Source: Stigmatella aurantiaca DW4/3-1 (GTDB lineage: Bacteria > Myxococcota > Myxococcia > Myxococcales > Myxococcaceae). From it: a DNA stretch of 64,000 bases. The notes beneath the pieces are model-generated. The model was not told where the DNA came from. It did not search any database and worked only from the letters and a program-made list of their open reading frames with translations. Shown piece after piece: positions 27,830-36,036 of this stretch. The position numbers and the translations under genes are program-made. The stretch spans positions 7,458,893 through 7,522,892 of the forward strand of contig NC_014623.1 of the NCBI RefSeq assembly GCF_000165485.1, written 5' to 3'. Positions within the stretch are counted from its first letter, which is position 1. Every line of letters starts with the position of its first letter.

Positions 27830-28615
27830 CTACTTCTTATCCCCCTTGGCATCCTGGGAATTTTCAGTAGGTGTCGACTTCGTTTTCGGTGTCGCGGTAG
27901 CTGGCGGCTTGAGCGCGCCATAGGGTGTTCCCGCGTTCGGCTCCGGCGCATGGGGCTCGGTGTCCATGCGACGCAAGATGGGCAGCACGTCCGCTCGGGC
28001 GTTCTTCATCATCTCCTTCCAGCCCTCCCGTCGCTTCTTGTTGCTCGTGCGATCCTTTTCGAACTCCTCATCTGGCGAGCGAATCCCGAGCAGGAGCGCA
28101 ACAGCCTCCATGTCCTGAGGCAAGAGCTTCGGCCCCACGTTCTCGACCTCCACCGCGTACATCGCGAAGGCGCAGGTAAGCCTCAACTCGCTCTGCCAGA
28201 GTCGCGTGCGCTCCTTCACCCAGGGGCGCTTCTCGTAAAAGCGGCGCGTGGTCACCTGAAGTTGGGCGCCAGCCTGATAGAGCCTCTGGTAGGCGCTGAG
28301 GACTTCCAGGCCGTCCGTGACGATACCCATGAAGGGGTTCAGCTTGGAGGTGAACGGACCGGGAGCGCCAGGCGGCTCGGGCATCTTCGGCGGGGACTTC
28401 AGATAGCTGCCCGACAACAACCACTCCTGATTGCGGTGTACCCACCTGAATGCCTGGGCGACGGCATATCCCAGGCCAGCGCTCGCGCAGATGATGTCGA
28501 TCTGCTGCTGAGTACGCCGCCTGAGCAGGTGCTTCAAGGCGGCTGGCGGGTCCTTGAACCGAGGCTTGGGCTTCTTCTCGGGCTCAGGGCCTGTCGGTTG
28601 ACGGGGCGTCCCCAT
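27830..28615 (-). CDS. Hypothetical protein of the integrated element
   Basis: Not recognised. The 261-residue protein starts at ATG 28615, with GGAGG ten bases before it; the frame is open 49 codons further but without a comparable site. The N-terminus is basic and Pro-rich (PEPEKKPKPRFKDPPAALKH), the middle is helical and hydrophobic in part (IDIICASAGLGYAVAQAFRWV) and the C-terminal 50 residues are low-complexity Pro/Thr/Lys. It is upstream of the excisionase and in the same direction, so it may be in the same transcript. No membrane helix or catalytic motif is obvious. Confidence 0.6.
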   Translation of the reverse strand: MGTPRQPTGPEPEKKPKPRFKDPPAALKHLLRRRTQQQIDIICASAGLGYAVAQAFRWVHRNQEWLLSGSYLKSPPKMPEPPGAPGPFTSKLNPFMGIVTDGLEVLSAYQRLYQAGAQLQVTTRRFYEKRPWVKERTRLWQSELRLTCAFAMYAVEVENVGPKLLPQDMEAVALLLGIRSPDEEFEKDRTSNKKRREGWKEMMKNARADVLPILRRMDTEPHAPEPNAGTPYGALKPPATATPKTKSTPTENSQDAKGDKK

Positions 28616-28895
28616 CTTGCGTGCGCCTCCTCTGCGCCCTGGCTGAGCGCGACGGTCTCTTCCAAGAGCATCCTCTCGAAAGAACGTAGCTGGGGGATTT
28701 TTTCCCGCTGGAGGCGGCCAGAAATATCCCCGGGGATAAGTCCGGCCCGAGAAGCGCAGCATCTATCCGTCTTCTCCTCGTTTTCGAGAAGGCACATGGT
28801 TGCGGTGTCACCTCGTCGGTGACCGTGCGCCGGAGCCGCCTTCACAGACCGGTAGAGCGGCTCCCTGCCCCGATGCAGCACGAGGAGGCTGACCG

Positions 28896-29939
28896 ATGAC
28901 ACCGATCCCCAAGGATGACGGGTCCAAGAGAACTCTCCTGGACACGGCCTCGCCTCCCCAGAGCCCCCTTCCTGCCCTGGAGCCCTTGCCCACCGGCAGC
29001 GTGTACGACGTCTGTCCGTATAGACGGGTGGTGGAGCCGTTGATCCCAACCATCACGGACACCCACTCCCTGGAAGCCGCCTGTCGCAAGCTGACCTCGG
29101 CCTATGCTCAGGAAGCACTGATTTCCCGGTGCATTGCCGTCTACAACCCACCGGAGAAAGTGAGGCAGCAGATCGCCAGCCTCGGCCTTGGGATCCAGCC
29201 CGGCCACTACCTGTTCAACCTGCGTACCCACCTCGTGAGCTACTGGGAGTCAGCCCGGTGCATCGACCTGCAAAGCCAATCCCTCGTGTGGGGCGATCCG
29301 CTCCCCACCCTCAAGGGCAAGCTCATCTACAAAATGGTAGGCCAACTTCTCCGCTACGACTGGCTGCGGACCTTGACGGAAGAGCCTCGGCCAGATGGCC
29401 TCTCTTTCCACGGCATCATCCGCGCATGGATTACGGCAAGCGGTATCCAGAACCGCAACACCTTGAAGCACGTGGCGAAGTTGCTGCACAGGCATCGCAA
29501 CAGCCTGCTCAACGAGGAGCCCGAGGAACCCGACAGCAAGCTCATGCCCGATGTCATGGGGCTGGTGCACGAGGTCGCACGGGTGCATGGTCGGGTGGTG
29601 GGCCTCGCCTTTGCCCGCTGCTTGCAGCGGGTGGCTGCTTACAGACGGTGGGACCCTGAAAACGTGGGTTACCTTGCCCGGTGGAGATCGACTTGGCTGC
29701 GTGGAGAGGCAGCCAACCCCCGTGCCATTCCAGGTACGTCCACGCACTCCCGCCTCCTCACGGAACTACTACTGACCCACGTCTTCGATCTGTATCGAGG
29801 GCACAGCGCGGGAAGGATGGCTGCAACCTATTTGCTCAAGATCGACCTTCCCCGGCAAGGAGGCTGGTATGGCCCCGAGGAGGTAGCCCAGTCCCTTGGG
29901 TTGCAATTGACGGCAGACGGGCGAGCGAGGATTGCGTAG
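28896..29939 (+). CDS. Hypothetical protein of the integrated element
   Basis: Not recognised. The 347-residue protein has a disordered Pro/Ser-rich first 40 residues, then a mainly alpha-helical body rich in Leu, Arg and His (GKLIYKMVGQLLRYDWLRTL, HVAKLLHRHRNSLL). It ends just before an AT-rich region with repeated TATCTTGTAA motifs, the first copy 13 bases after its stop. That neighbourhood would suit a DNA-binding or replication protein, but no known initiator motif is visible, so this is only a thought. It is divergent from the gene at 27830-28615. Confidence 0.6.
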   Translation: MTPIPKDDGSKRTLLDTASPPQSPLPALEPLPTGSVYDVCPYRRVVEPLIPTITDTHSLEAACRKLTSAYAQEALISRCIAVYNPPEKVRQQIASLGLGIQPGHYLFNLRTHLVSYWESARCIDLQSQSLVWGDPLPTLKGKLIYKMVGQLLRYDWLRTLTEEPRPDGLSFHGIIRAWITASGIQNRNTLKHVAKLLHRHRNSLLNEEPEEPDSKLMPDVMGLVHEVARVHGRVVGLAFARCLQRVAAYRRWDPENVGYLARWRSTWLRGEAANPRAIPGTSTHSRLLTELLLTHVFDLYRGHSAGRMAATYLLKIDLPRQGGWYGPEEVAQSLGLQLTADGRARIA

Positions 29940-30371
29940 GCCCAAAGCCTCATATCTTGTAAGCCGAGGACATGGTCCCATCCAGGAAGGAAGGGGCAGG
30001 AGCATCCTTCATCCGTCGAGAGGGGACAGTGATGCCAATTTCCTCCTGGCCTTTTCTTATCTTGTAACCTCCCGGACGTCGTCTCATCGAGGAGTTCACT
30101 TCGTGTTCTCCTCGTATTGTCTTCATATGTTGTAATTACAAGATAGAATAAAGAAGAAGAGGGAGAATCATCACCATTCTCCCTCGGCTAAAGCAGACCC
30201 AGGGTTTACAAGATAAGAAGAAGCCCTCGCAGATGAACAGACCTGCCGACGGCACCTGAAGAGATCGCTTGGCGTTTACACGATGAAGAGAGCTCCCGGA
30301 GCCCATCCTCGTCTCTCTTGGGGCCTAAACTTCTCGTTCCCACACGGGTACTCCCCAGCGACAATCCAGCG
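29940..30371. other. AT-rich intergenic region with repeated TATCTTGTAA motifs
   Basis: No gene seen. It holds copies of a 10-bp motif: TATCTTGTAA at 29953-29962 and 30058-30067, a nearly perfect 20-bp palindrome TATGTTGTAATTACAAGATA at 30126-30145, TTACAAGATA at 30206-30215 and a weaker TTACACGATG at 30276-30285. The last three are 70 bases apart. Base composition is clearly more AT-rich than the rest. Candidate roles are an iteron-type origin or an operator array for an element-encoded repressor. Confidence 0.6.
30159..30185. terminator. Perfect 10-bp hairpin
   Basis: GAGGGAGAAT (30159-30168) and ATTCTCCCTC (30176-30185) pair perfectly with a 7-base loop. There is no T-run. It lies inside the repeat-containing region, between two motif copies. 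Confidence 0.5.
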
Positions 30372-31244
30372 ATGAACGCCTCCGCTCGCTCTGCACTCCA
30401 AGCTGCCGCCTCAGCTCTCAACGGAGCCCGCTCGAAAGGCCCGAAGACCTCCGAGGGCAAGAGCCGCAGCGCGATGAACGCCCTTCGACATGGGCTGAGC
30501 GCGAACAACCTGCTGCTGCCCGGAGAGGACGCGCAGGAGTACGAGAGCCACCTCGACGGCTACTTCACCACATTCGCGCCCGCGACCTTGCCCGAGGCCC
30601 TCGTCGTCGCGCAGCTCGGGGACCTCGCCTGGAAGCTGGAGCGCTTGAGCAAGCTGGAGAACAACCGCTCCCGTGCCCTACTCGAAGAGGAGCTGGAGAA
30701 GACGGATAAACACCGCTCCGTCGTCCTCACCCGCAGGGCCTTGCAGATGGTGAACGCCCTCGTGGGGGCCATGGAGGCCGTCCCCATGCCGCCCGCCGAT
30801 GCCGAGCGCACGGAAGCCCTCCTCGATGGCGTGAAACGCATGGTGGCGGAGCTGCATGGAGTGCCTGAGATGCCGTCCGCCCTGATCCAGCCCCTCGCGA
30901 ATGCGCTCGACGCGGCGAAGGAGTCGCTCAACGGAAACCGCATCCCCCCGGCCACCTACGAGCACCTGGGCAACATGGCCAAGCTGGCGAGAGGTGCCCT
31001 CGGCGTGAAGCTCGCCCAAGAAGAGGAAGCCCTTGGGCCTGTACGCGAGCGGCTCGCGGCCGAGGTGCTGCTGTTGGAAGATGCAGACTTAAAGAAGGTA
31101 GAGCGACACCGGCGGCTGCTGGAGAACTCCATGCAGCGCCAGCTCGATCTACTCGGACAGGTGCGCTCCCAGGTGGCATCCGCTCAGCCCGAGCACCAAG
31201 CCGAGGCCAAGGAGCTGCGCGTAAAGCTCCGGCTGGTGAAGTAG
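30372..31244 (+). CDS. Hypothetical protein with 'TSEGK..NALRHGL' N-terminus
   Basis: A 290-residue protein. The N-terminus NGARSKGPKTSEGKSRSAMN followed by ALRHGL is a pattern seen in a family of uncharacterised proteins from myxobacteria, acidobacteria and related groups; no function is known to me. The rest is helical with coiled-coil character (LAWKLERLSKLENNRSRALL; LERHRRLLENSMQRQLDLLG-like). ATG at 30372 was chosen because the conserved part starts right after it; an upstream start at 30318 is less likely. A GC-only hairpin at 31339-31366 follows the gene. Confidence 0.65.
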   Translation: MNASARSALQAAASALNGARSKGPKTSEGKSRSAMNALRHGLSANNLLLPGEDAQEYESHLDGYFTTFAPATLPEALVVAQLGDLAWKLERLSKLENNRSRALLEEELEKTDKHRSVVLTRRALQMVNALVGAMEAVPMPPADAERTEALLDGVKRMVAELHGVPEMPSALIQPLANALDAAKESLNGNRIPPATYEHLGNMAKLARGALGVKLAQEEEALGPVRERLAAEVLLLEDADLKKVERHRRLLENSMQRQLDLLGQVRSQVASAQPEHQAEAKELRVKLRLVK

Positions 31245-31730
31245 CTCGGCCCACGGATCCTCTCGGGTTCGTTCTGACGGCCCTTTCGGGTCAGCTCACG
31301 CTCCTCGCCTATTGGTAGGGCTATCGGATCCGGGCAAGGCCCCCCACCCCCAGGGGGACAGGGGGCAGGTCCATTTTTCACGGGTCCAGCTCCGTCATGG
31401 CTCCCGGGTTGCGGGGGACTCGAAATTTTTGGGATCCACATGGAGGGGACATCTCTGAGCGTGGGCGACCTACGGCCATGCCCTTCTAATGACCGTACCC
31501 TGTGTTCGCCCTCTCGCTCCTCGTGCACGAGGGGTCAACGGCCTCTGGGACTTCTTGCTCTCGGAGATCTCCTGCGGGACCCCCGGCCACTTTCGCAACC
31601 GGCTTGGTGCCCCGGGCTGCATGCCCGAGGTTCCGCCATGAGAGATAAAGAACAGGACGCGGAGCCCCAAATCCGGTGATCGCGTCCTGCGCTCCCCCGC
31701 GCCCGGTGAACGTTCCTGGTGGGGGATGGG
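31245..31730. other. Intergenic region without clear gene
   Basis: Lies between a plus-strand gene and a minus-strand gene that converge on it. It contains a GC-rich hairpin (GCCCCC at 31339-31344 with GGGGGC at 31361-31366, followed by CCATTTTT) that may terminate the upstream gene. Several short open frames on both strands look Arg/Pro-rich and non-coding. Confidence 0.4.
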
Positions 31731-32180
31731 TCAGCTCTTCGGCTCCGTGGTGGTCGGCTGATCACCACCTTCCTCGGGTTGATCAGGTGAGGCCCCTGGC
31801 GGTGGGCCAGTCCTCCTGGTCGTGCCCTGCACGGGGGACTTCGATGCTTTCTTCCGGGGCGAGGGCTCCTCGTCCTCACCTGGCTCGATCCACGAGCGGA
31901 GCACCAGGTCGTGCTCCTCATCCTCTGCTTGGATGGGGGACACGTCGTTCTGCGGCGCCCACAGCAGCAGTGGGTCTTCCTCCCCCCGCAGCACGCGCTC
32001 GACCTGATGGAGCCGCAGTTCCACCAGGACCAGGATGGCCGAGATGGTGAGCGGGGCTTGAAGCTCGCGCTTCCGATCCTCCAGGCCGCCTGTGGCCAGT
32101 TCATCCGCGAGGAAGCGAGCCCCCTCGACGGCGTTCCTGATCTCCGCCAGTTCAGCACTCAAGCTGATGGCCTTGTGCAT
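31731..32180 (-). CDS. Hypothetical protein of the integrated element
   Basis: Not recognised. The 149-residue protein starts at ATG 32180, with AGGAGG nine bases upstream. The first 80 residues are helical (MHKAISLSAELAEIRNAVEG; LTISAILVLVELRLHQVERV), the last 60 are acidic and Pro/Thr/Gly-rich and probably disordered. A small open frame (32290-32403) upstream on the same strand may be in the same transcript. Confidence 0.6.
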   Translation of the reverse strand: MHKAISLSAELAEIRNAVEGARFLADELATGGLEDRKRELQAPLTISAILVLVELRLHQVERVLRGEEDPLLLWAPQNDVSPIQAEDEEHDLVLRSWIEPGEDEEPSPRKKASKSPVQGTTRRTGPPPGASPDQPEEGGDQPTTTEPKS

Positions 32181-32289
32181 CGTGCGGTTCCTCCTGGGGT
32201 GAGTGGTGAAGGCCGCACCTCGACGATGCGGCCTTCTCCTATGGCAAGAGGCGGCCCGCCACATCCGCAACGGGCCTCCTCCCCGGGCG

Positions 32290-32403
32290 CTACGGCCCGT
32301 GCCTCACCCGTTCCCGAAGATGCTCGGCCAGCGCGAAGACGACGGCCGCCATCATCTTTCGGGTGAGTGTCGAGGCCAGCAGCTTCCTCACGGCGCTCAG
32401 CAT
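32290..32403 (-). CDS. Possible small protein (37 residues)
   Basis: ATG at 32403 is preceded by a good ribosome site (AAGGGGGT, about eight bases upstream) and the frame ends with TAG at 32290. The peptide MLSAVRKLLASTLTRKMM continues as one predicted amphipathic helix with a basic end (AEHLRERVRHGP). It is followed 110 bases later by the 149-residue gene on the same strand. No known family recognised; coding status rests on the ribosome site and composition only. Confidence 0.4.
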   Translation of the reverse strand: MLSAVRKLLASTLTRKMMAAVVFALAEHLRERVRHGP

Positions 32404-32929
32404 GGCGTTCACCCCCTTCCCGCCCGACTGATCACGCCTCGCCCGCACCATGACCGGTACGGGGACGAAGCCTTCTCCTCGGTCCTTATCCCGCCAGGGA
32501 AAGGAGATTTTCTAGACCACGCTGCACTAGGAAAACGGAGGCGCGAGCACCTCCGCGACAGGTACGGAAGGTAAAAGGAAGGCGTCAAGATCGTGATGTG
32601 CTGTGGCATTACCTGTTCATGAGCCGTGCTCCGGGCTCCGTCGGGGCCTCGACAGTGGGGGCCAAGTGAAGACAACCCGTGCGAAAGTACGGCGCAGCAG
32701 CCCGGCCCAATCCAGTCTCAGCGTGCGATCCTTTTGGGGGAACCTCACGGGACTGGGGAGAGGCACGCCAGCAGACAGGGTCTAGGCCGTCCAGGGTGGA
32801 AGTGGTAGTCTCCCGCCCCTGGAGGCCCAACGGTTACGCCGAGCCGACGCCTCCGTGGGTTCGCACTGGAAGGCAGGTGGGACGTCCAGCGCGAACGTCG
32901 ATGACGATGGATTGACTTGGGGGCCGAGC
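32404..32929. other. Intergenic region upstream of the toxin-like gene
   Basis: No convincing gene on either strand. It separates the divergent small hypothetical genes and the toxin/immunity pair and must hold the promoter of the latter; no clear sigma-70 or sigma-54 element was found by eye. Confidence 0.35.
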
Positions 32930-33061
32930 ATGTCTCAATTCTGAACGCTGAGTGGAGACCTCTCCGACAACATCGTCTCCGAGTACATCATCGTCCTCGC
33001 GCGAGACAGAGCGCTGCTGGCCCGATACCCGCTCGCCTCCCCGTCGGCCGTCAAGGACAGG

Positions 33062-34825
33062 TTGGGCTTCTGGACCGGCAACAAGAAGGACCGCGAGATC
33101 CTCGAGAAGATCTACGCCGCTCTCCCGGGGAGCGCCGTGAAGGCTTCCAAGAAGACCGCTGTCCAGGACCCCACACTGCAGACCGCTCTCAGCAAAGCCT
33201 TCCTATTTGGAGACCTCCTCGCATCCGAGATCAAATACCCCGTCCACGTCCTGAAAGAGGTCGTCGTCAGAGCTGCGTACAAGGGCAAGCGCACGGCTCC
33301 CATCAACAAACCTGGCTTCATCGATAGTGACGACGGCAGCAATATTCGCACTGGGCCGTGGGAGCTGGGCGGCCAGTTGGTGCGGACGAAGCCTCTGCCA
33401 CCCGCGACCCCGGTGTTCGTGAGCGGGCCTCATCCCGCCAAGCCGGAATGGTGGTACGTGACCGCGTATGCGAAGGACGGCATCTTCCGGGGCTACGTCC
33501 AAGGCTTCCGCGTCAACGTCGATCTGCCCGAGCCGACCGCCAAGTTGCACCAGATCGAAGAGGGGGACACCGCCGAGGGGCTCGCGGTCAAGATGTTCTC
33601 CAGTTCGGTTCGCAAGGGCCACGATCTGCACTTCTACGAGAACGTCCTGCTGTACGTGAACCGGCTGAAAAAACCGCCGGGCATCACCGGCACCTACCGC
33701 GACCCGAGTTATTTCGACGTCGTCTTCGGCGACACCAGAAGCAATATCAAGTTCATCAAGGGAAAGCGGATCTGGCTGGTGAGCCCCGCTTTCGCCAAGA
33801 CACTCGAGGGCATCGTGCCCTCAGGCTCCTTGACCGACGGGATGGCCGCCGATTTCAAAGAACTCGCTGCGGCGATCGAGAAGGGCATCGAGCGGGTCCT
33901 CCAGGCCGTGGTGGACGTCCTCCAGAGCATCAACGACTCTCCAAAGTACGTTGCCAAGATTCTTCGCGAGGACGCGGAAGTCATCCGCGAGAACCTCGGT
34001 CAAATCCTCGGCGTCATTGCGTTGTTCCTCCTGGCGGAGGGCGTGTCGGCGATCTTGGCCGGGACTCCGACGCTCATCGGCCAGCTCATCGCCATCGGCA
34101 TTCAGCTCGTGTTGGCCGCGATTGGAGCGGCGGCCTTGGCCGAGGGGCTCGTCACGGCGGCTAAGCATGGGGCGGAGTGGCTCCGCCTTGCGATTCATGC
34201 GGACGGCAGAGCCGAGGACATCGCTCTCGCGAGCGAAGAGTTTCTCAAGATGCTACAGGCGATCGCGCTGGCAGCGCTGTCGTACATGGGCGTCAAGGGG
34301 AACTGGAACAAGGCGGTCAAGATCGGGAACTCGCTACCGCCGCCTTCCGCGCTGGCCGTGGCAATCACCCCCAATGGCACCAGGTTCGTGGTCGGGACTG
34401 CGCGGCCCATCACTGGGGTGGCCATCGGTCCGCCCGGAGTGAGCGGTCCGCTCGGCGCCGTGAAGATGAAGGGCGAGAAGGGCGGCGGTTCGTCAAAATC
34501 ACCAGCATCGACAGAGTTTCCGCGAAAATCGCTTCGCGGTGTCGCCGAGAAATGGCTGAAGCGCAACAAGCCACGTGGATGGCGCCAAGTTCCGACTGAC
34601 AAGAAAGGCGGTTGGAAGTGGATCGATGAAAATGGAGTCGAGCGTCTGCGCTTCATGTGGAAGAACGGTCTGAACGCTACTGCGAATAAGTGGGCTCGTC
34701 AGGCAAACGGGTATTTTCGCTGGCAGAACGCCGCAGGACAGCACCTGGATATCGATGGTAATGTCATTGACATAACGGATCCACGATTCCAAGAATTGAC
34801 CCATATCCCGTACGAGGGGCTCTAG
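33062..34825 (+). CDS. Polymorphic-toxin-like protein with LysM-like segment and C-terminal toxin domain
   Basis: A large multi-domain protein of at least 587 residues. In order: an N-terminal helical region; an SH3/LysM-like part (KLHQIEEGDTAEGLAVKMF); a hydrophobic helical region with Gly/Ala-rich segments (LGVIALFLLAEGVSAILAG, IGIQLVLAAIGAAALAEG), as in toxins that cross membranes; and a compact C-terminal domain of about 110 residues rich in Trp, Arg and Asp (GWRQVPTDKKGGWKWIDENG; NGYFRWQNAAGQHLDIDGN). The last part resembles variable C-terminal toxin domains, possibly the Ntox17 group. The given start is TTG. The same frame is clearly coding back to 32945 (SDNIVSEYIIVLARDRALLA), where an in-frame TGA follows ATG TCT CAA TTC at 32930. 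So the gene may be disrupted at codon 5 or start at a rare codon. A probable immunity gene overlaps the stop. Confidence 0.75.
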   Translation: MGFWTGNKKDREILEKIYAALPGSAVKASKKTAVQDPTLQTALSKAFLFGDLLASEIKYPVHVLKEVVVRAAYKGKRTAPINKPGFIDSDDGSNIRTGPWELGGQLVRTKPLPPATPVFVSGPHPAKPEWWYVTAYAKDGIFRGYVQGFRVNVDLPEPTAKLHQIEEGDTAEGLAVKMFSSSVRKGHDLHFYENVLLYVNRLKKPPGITGTYRDPSYFDVVFGDTRSNIKFIKGKRIWLVSPAFAKTLEGIVPSGSLTDGMAADFKELAAAIEKGIERVLQAVVDVLQSINDSPKYVAKILREDAEVIRENLGQILGVIALFLLAEGVSAILAGTPTLIGQLIAIGIQLVLAAIGAAALAEGLVTAAKHGAEWLRLAIHADGRAEDIALASEEFLKMLQAIALAALSYMGVKGNWNKAVKIGNSLPPPSALAVAITPNGTRFVVGTARPITGVAIGPPGVSGPLGAVKMKGEKGGGSSKSPASTEFPRKSLRGVAEKWLKRNKPRGWRQVPTDKKGGWKWIDENGVERLRFMWKNGLNATANKWARQANGYFRWQNAAGQHLDIDGNVIDITDPRFQELTHIPYEGL

Positions 34826-35289
34826 TGATACGGCCGATCAAAGACAGCATGGATGCGCTGGAGGGAGTTCTCGAGAGTCTCCTGATCAGCTATCAGTACG
34901 AGGCCTTGATGAAGACGTTGGTAATCGTTCTCGACTACCCTGATAGGGCTGCAGGAGCAGATCGAGCGTTCCTGCGTCTCCGCTTCATAAGTGTATCGGA
35001 CTTCCATCGAGTTCCCGGAACTTTCGCCGACCTGCAGCGCTTCAAGGAGTCGTACTCCACTCGTGAAACCCCAGCTACGACAGTCGTTCAACGGGTCGAC
35101 ATCGAAAAGAAAGCGAATTCACTGCGCATCACCTTGTCGTTTGGTAGCTTCGGCGAACTCACCTTCGAGTGCCGGTCGCTTTCTGCGGAATCGCGCAGCG
35201 CACGTGCAACAAAGACAAGTGAAAACACGTGGACGTATCACGACGTTGACGACGGCAAACCCGTAGATTTTTACAATCCATTCGCGTGA
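34825..35289 (+). CDS. Probable immunity protein for the preceding toxin
   Basis: A 154-residue cytosolic protein without signal peptide. GTG at 34825 shares one base with the toxin stop (TAGTG), giving tight translational coupling as expected for a toxin/immunity pair. The fold looks alpha/beta with alternating strands (VDIEKKANSLRITLSFGSFG; ELTFECRSLS) and an acidic C-terminus (YHDVDDGKPVDF). I do not recognise a named Imm family. The role is inferred from position, size and overlap only. Confidence 0.6.
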   Translation: MIRPIKDSMDALEGVLESLLISYQYEALMKTLVIVLDYPDRAAGADRAFLRLRFISVSDFHRVPGTFADLQRFKESYSTRETPATTVVQRVDIEKKANSLRITLSFGSFGELTFECRSLSAESRSARATKTSENTWTYHDVDDGKPVDFYNPFA

Positions 35290-35552
35290 GATTACCCTTC
35301 TCGTTCCTACACGTCGCGCTCTCTGACTCCTCCCAACGAGCCGCCTGCCTCCATTCGCGCGTTACAGGTTCTCCTTGAAGTGGCGCATCAATCACTCCCA
35401 GTGGCACTCACTGCCGAGCGTATCCAGGACCATGTGCGTGAAACTGCTGAGGGGCAGCACTTCGTAGGGCTTTCTCGCTTGGGAGAATGCGTCTGATCTG
35501 ATGGATGGGACGGCTGGACAGTCTGGGGTGAAGAAACCCGAGTAGTTACTGT

Positions 35553-35641
35553 GAGTTGCGAACCGCTGGTAACGCCTGGACGCTCCCCGGCCTTGGTTCG
35601 GGACCAAGTGATCGCAGGTTCCAGTCCCTCACGACTCGCCC
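35553..35641 (+). pseudogene. Decayed tRNA-Pro (CGG)-like sequence
   Basis: A perfect anticodon arm CTTGG-TTCGGGA-CCAAG gives anticodon CGG, a D-loop-like GCTGGTAACGC precedes it, and GAGTTGC (35553-35559) pairs with ACGACTC (35631-35637) in six of seven positions. The T stem is broken (GCAGG against CCCTC) and about 12 extra bases lie before the anticodon arm, so it is unlikely to be functional. Confidence 0.4.
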
Positions 35642-35725
35642 ATGAGGGGCTTGGAAGCGAGAGGGGAACAGTGCGCCCCAGGCTCCGTCTCCAAAATGTC
35701 TCCAAGACTGGAGGGGACTCTAGGC
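35629..35725 (-). pseudogene. Possible remnant of an integrase C-terminus
   Basis: The minus-strand frame ending with TGA at 35629-35631 reads VPSSLGDILETEPGAH and then stops inside the tRNA-like sequence. The intact integrase ends ASQISGDILETEITPREK and stops next to tRNA-Asp. The shared GDILETE and the same position relative to a tRNA 3' end suggest the tail of an older, related integrase. Confidence 0.35.
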
Positions 35726-35829
35726 GACAGGCGGGACTGGGGAGGACTGCCCCGTGGACTCGAAGTGCCCGAACTCACTCACGATTCAGCGAAAGGCGTG
35801 TGCCGTCACGGGTTTAGGGCACCCCTCGT

Positions 35830-35860
35830 CCACGGGTTCAAGTCCCGTACTCCTCGCCAA
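35830..35860 (+). repeat. attR: 31-bp direct repeat of the tRNA-Asp 3' end
   Basis: Identical to 26137-26167. It is the displaced original 3' end of tRNA-Asp, including CCA at 35857-35859. Confidence 0.92.
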
Positions 35861-35866
35861 AAAGAA

Positions 35867-35916
35867 GGGCCTGGAATCGAGAGGGAACCTCGAAGATTCC
35901 AGGCCCTTCGCCTTTT
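35867..35916 (+). terminator. Displaced copy of the tRNA-Asp terminator
   Basis: The same 12-bp stem as at 26173-26213 (35867-35878 with 35895-35906) followed by TTCGCCTTTT. It differs from the left copy by one base in the loop and a few outside. It is presumably the ancestral chromosomal terminator, left behind when the element brought its own. Confidence 0.8.
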
Positions 35917-36036
35917 CGGCTTCGTCCAACGAACTGCCTCCGGAAAGGAGGCCCCCCTGCCTTCAGGATGGCCATGAGGCCGATGAAGGCCTGCGGCTTG
36001 ACGGTTCCGCGGTCATGACCCTAAGGAGATCCACGA

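Larger units (their letters stand above)
35290..36036. other. Right junction of the integrated element, non-coding
   Basis: No intact gene. It holds a decayed tRNA-Pro-like sequence (35553-35641), a possible integrase 3' remnant (about 35629-35725), the attR repeat (35830-35860), a displaced copy of the tRNA-Asp terminator, and the promoter region of the PEP-mutase-like gene. Confidence 0.6.

Noticed and set aside
29940-30371. CRISPR array
   Set aside because: The repeats are only 10 bases long, partly in opposite orientation, and the spacing is unequal in part; no cas genes are present.
32930-32944. Selenocysteine reading of the TGA in the toxin gene
   Set aside because: Codon 5 of a toxin-like protein is an unlikely place and no SECIS-like hairpin is apparent directly after it.
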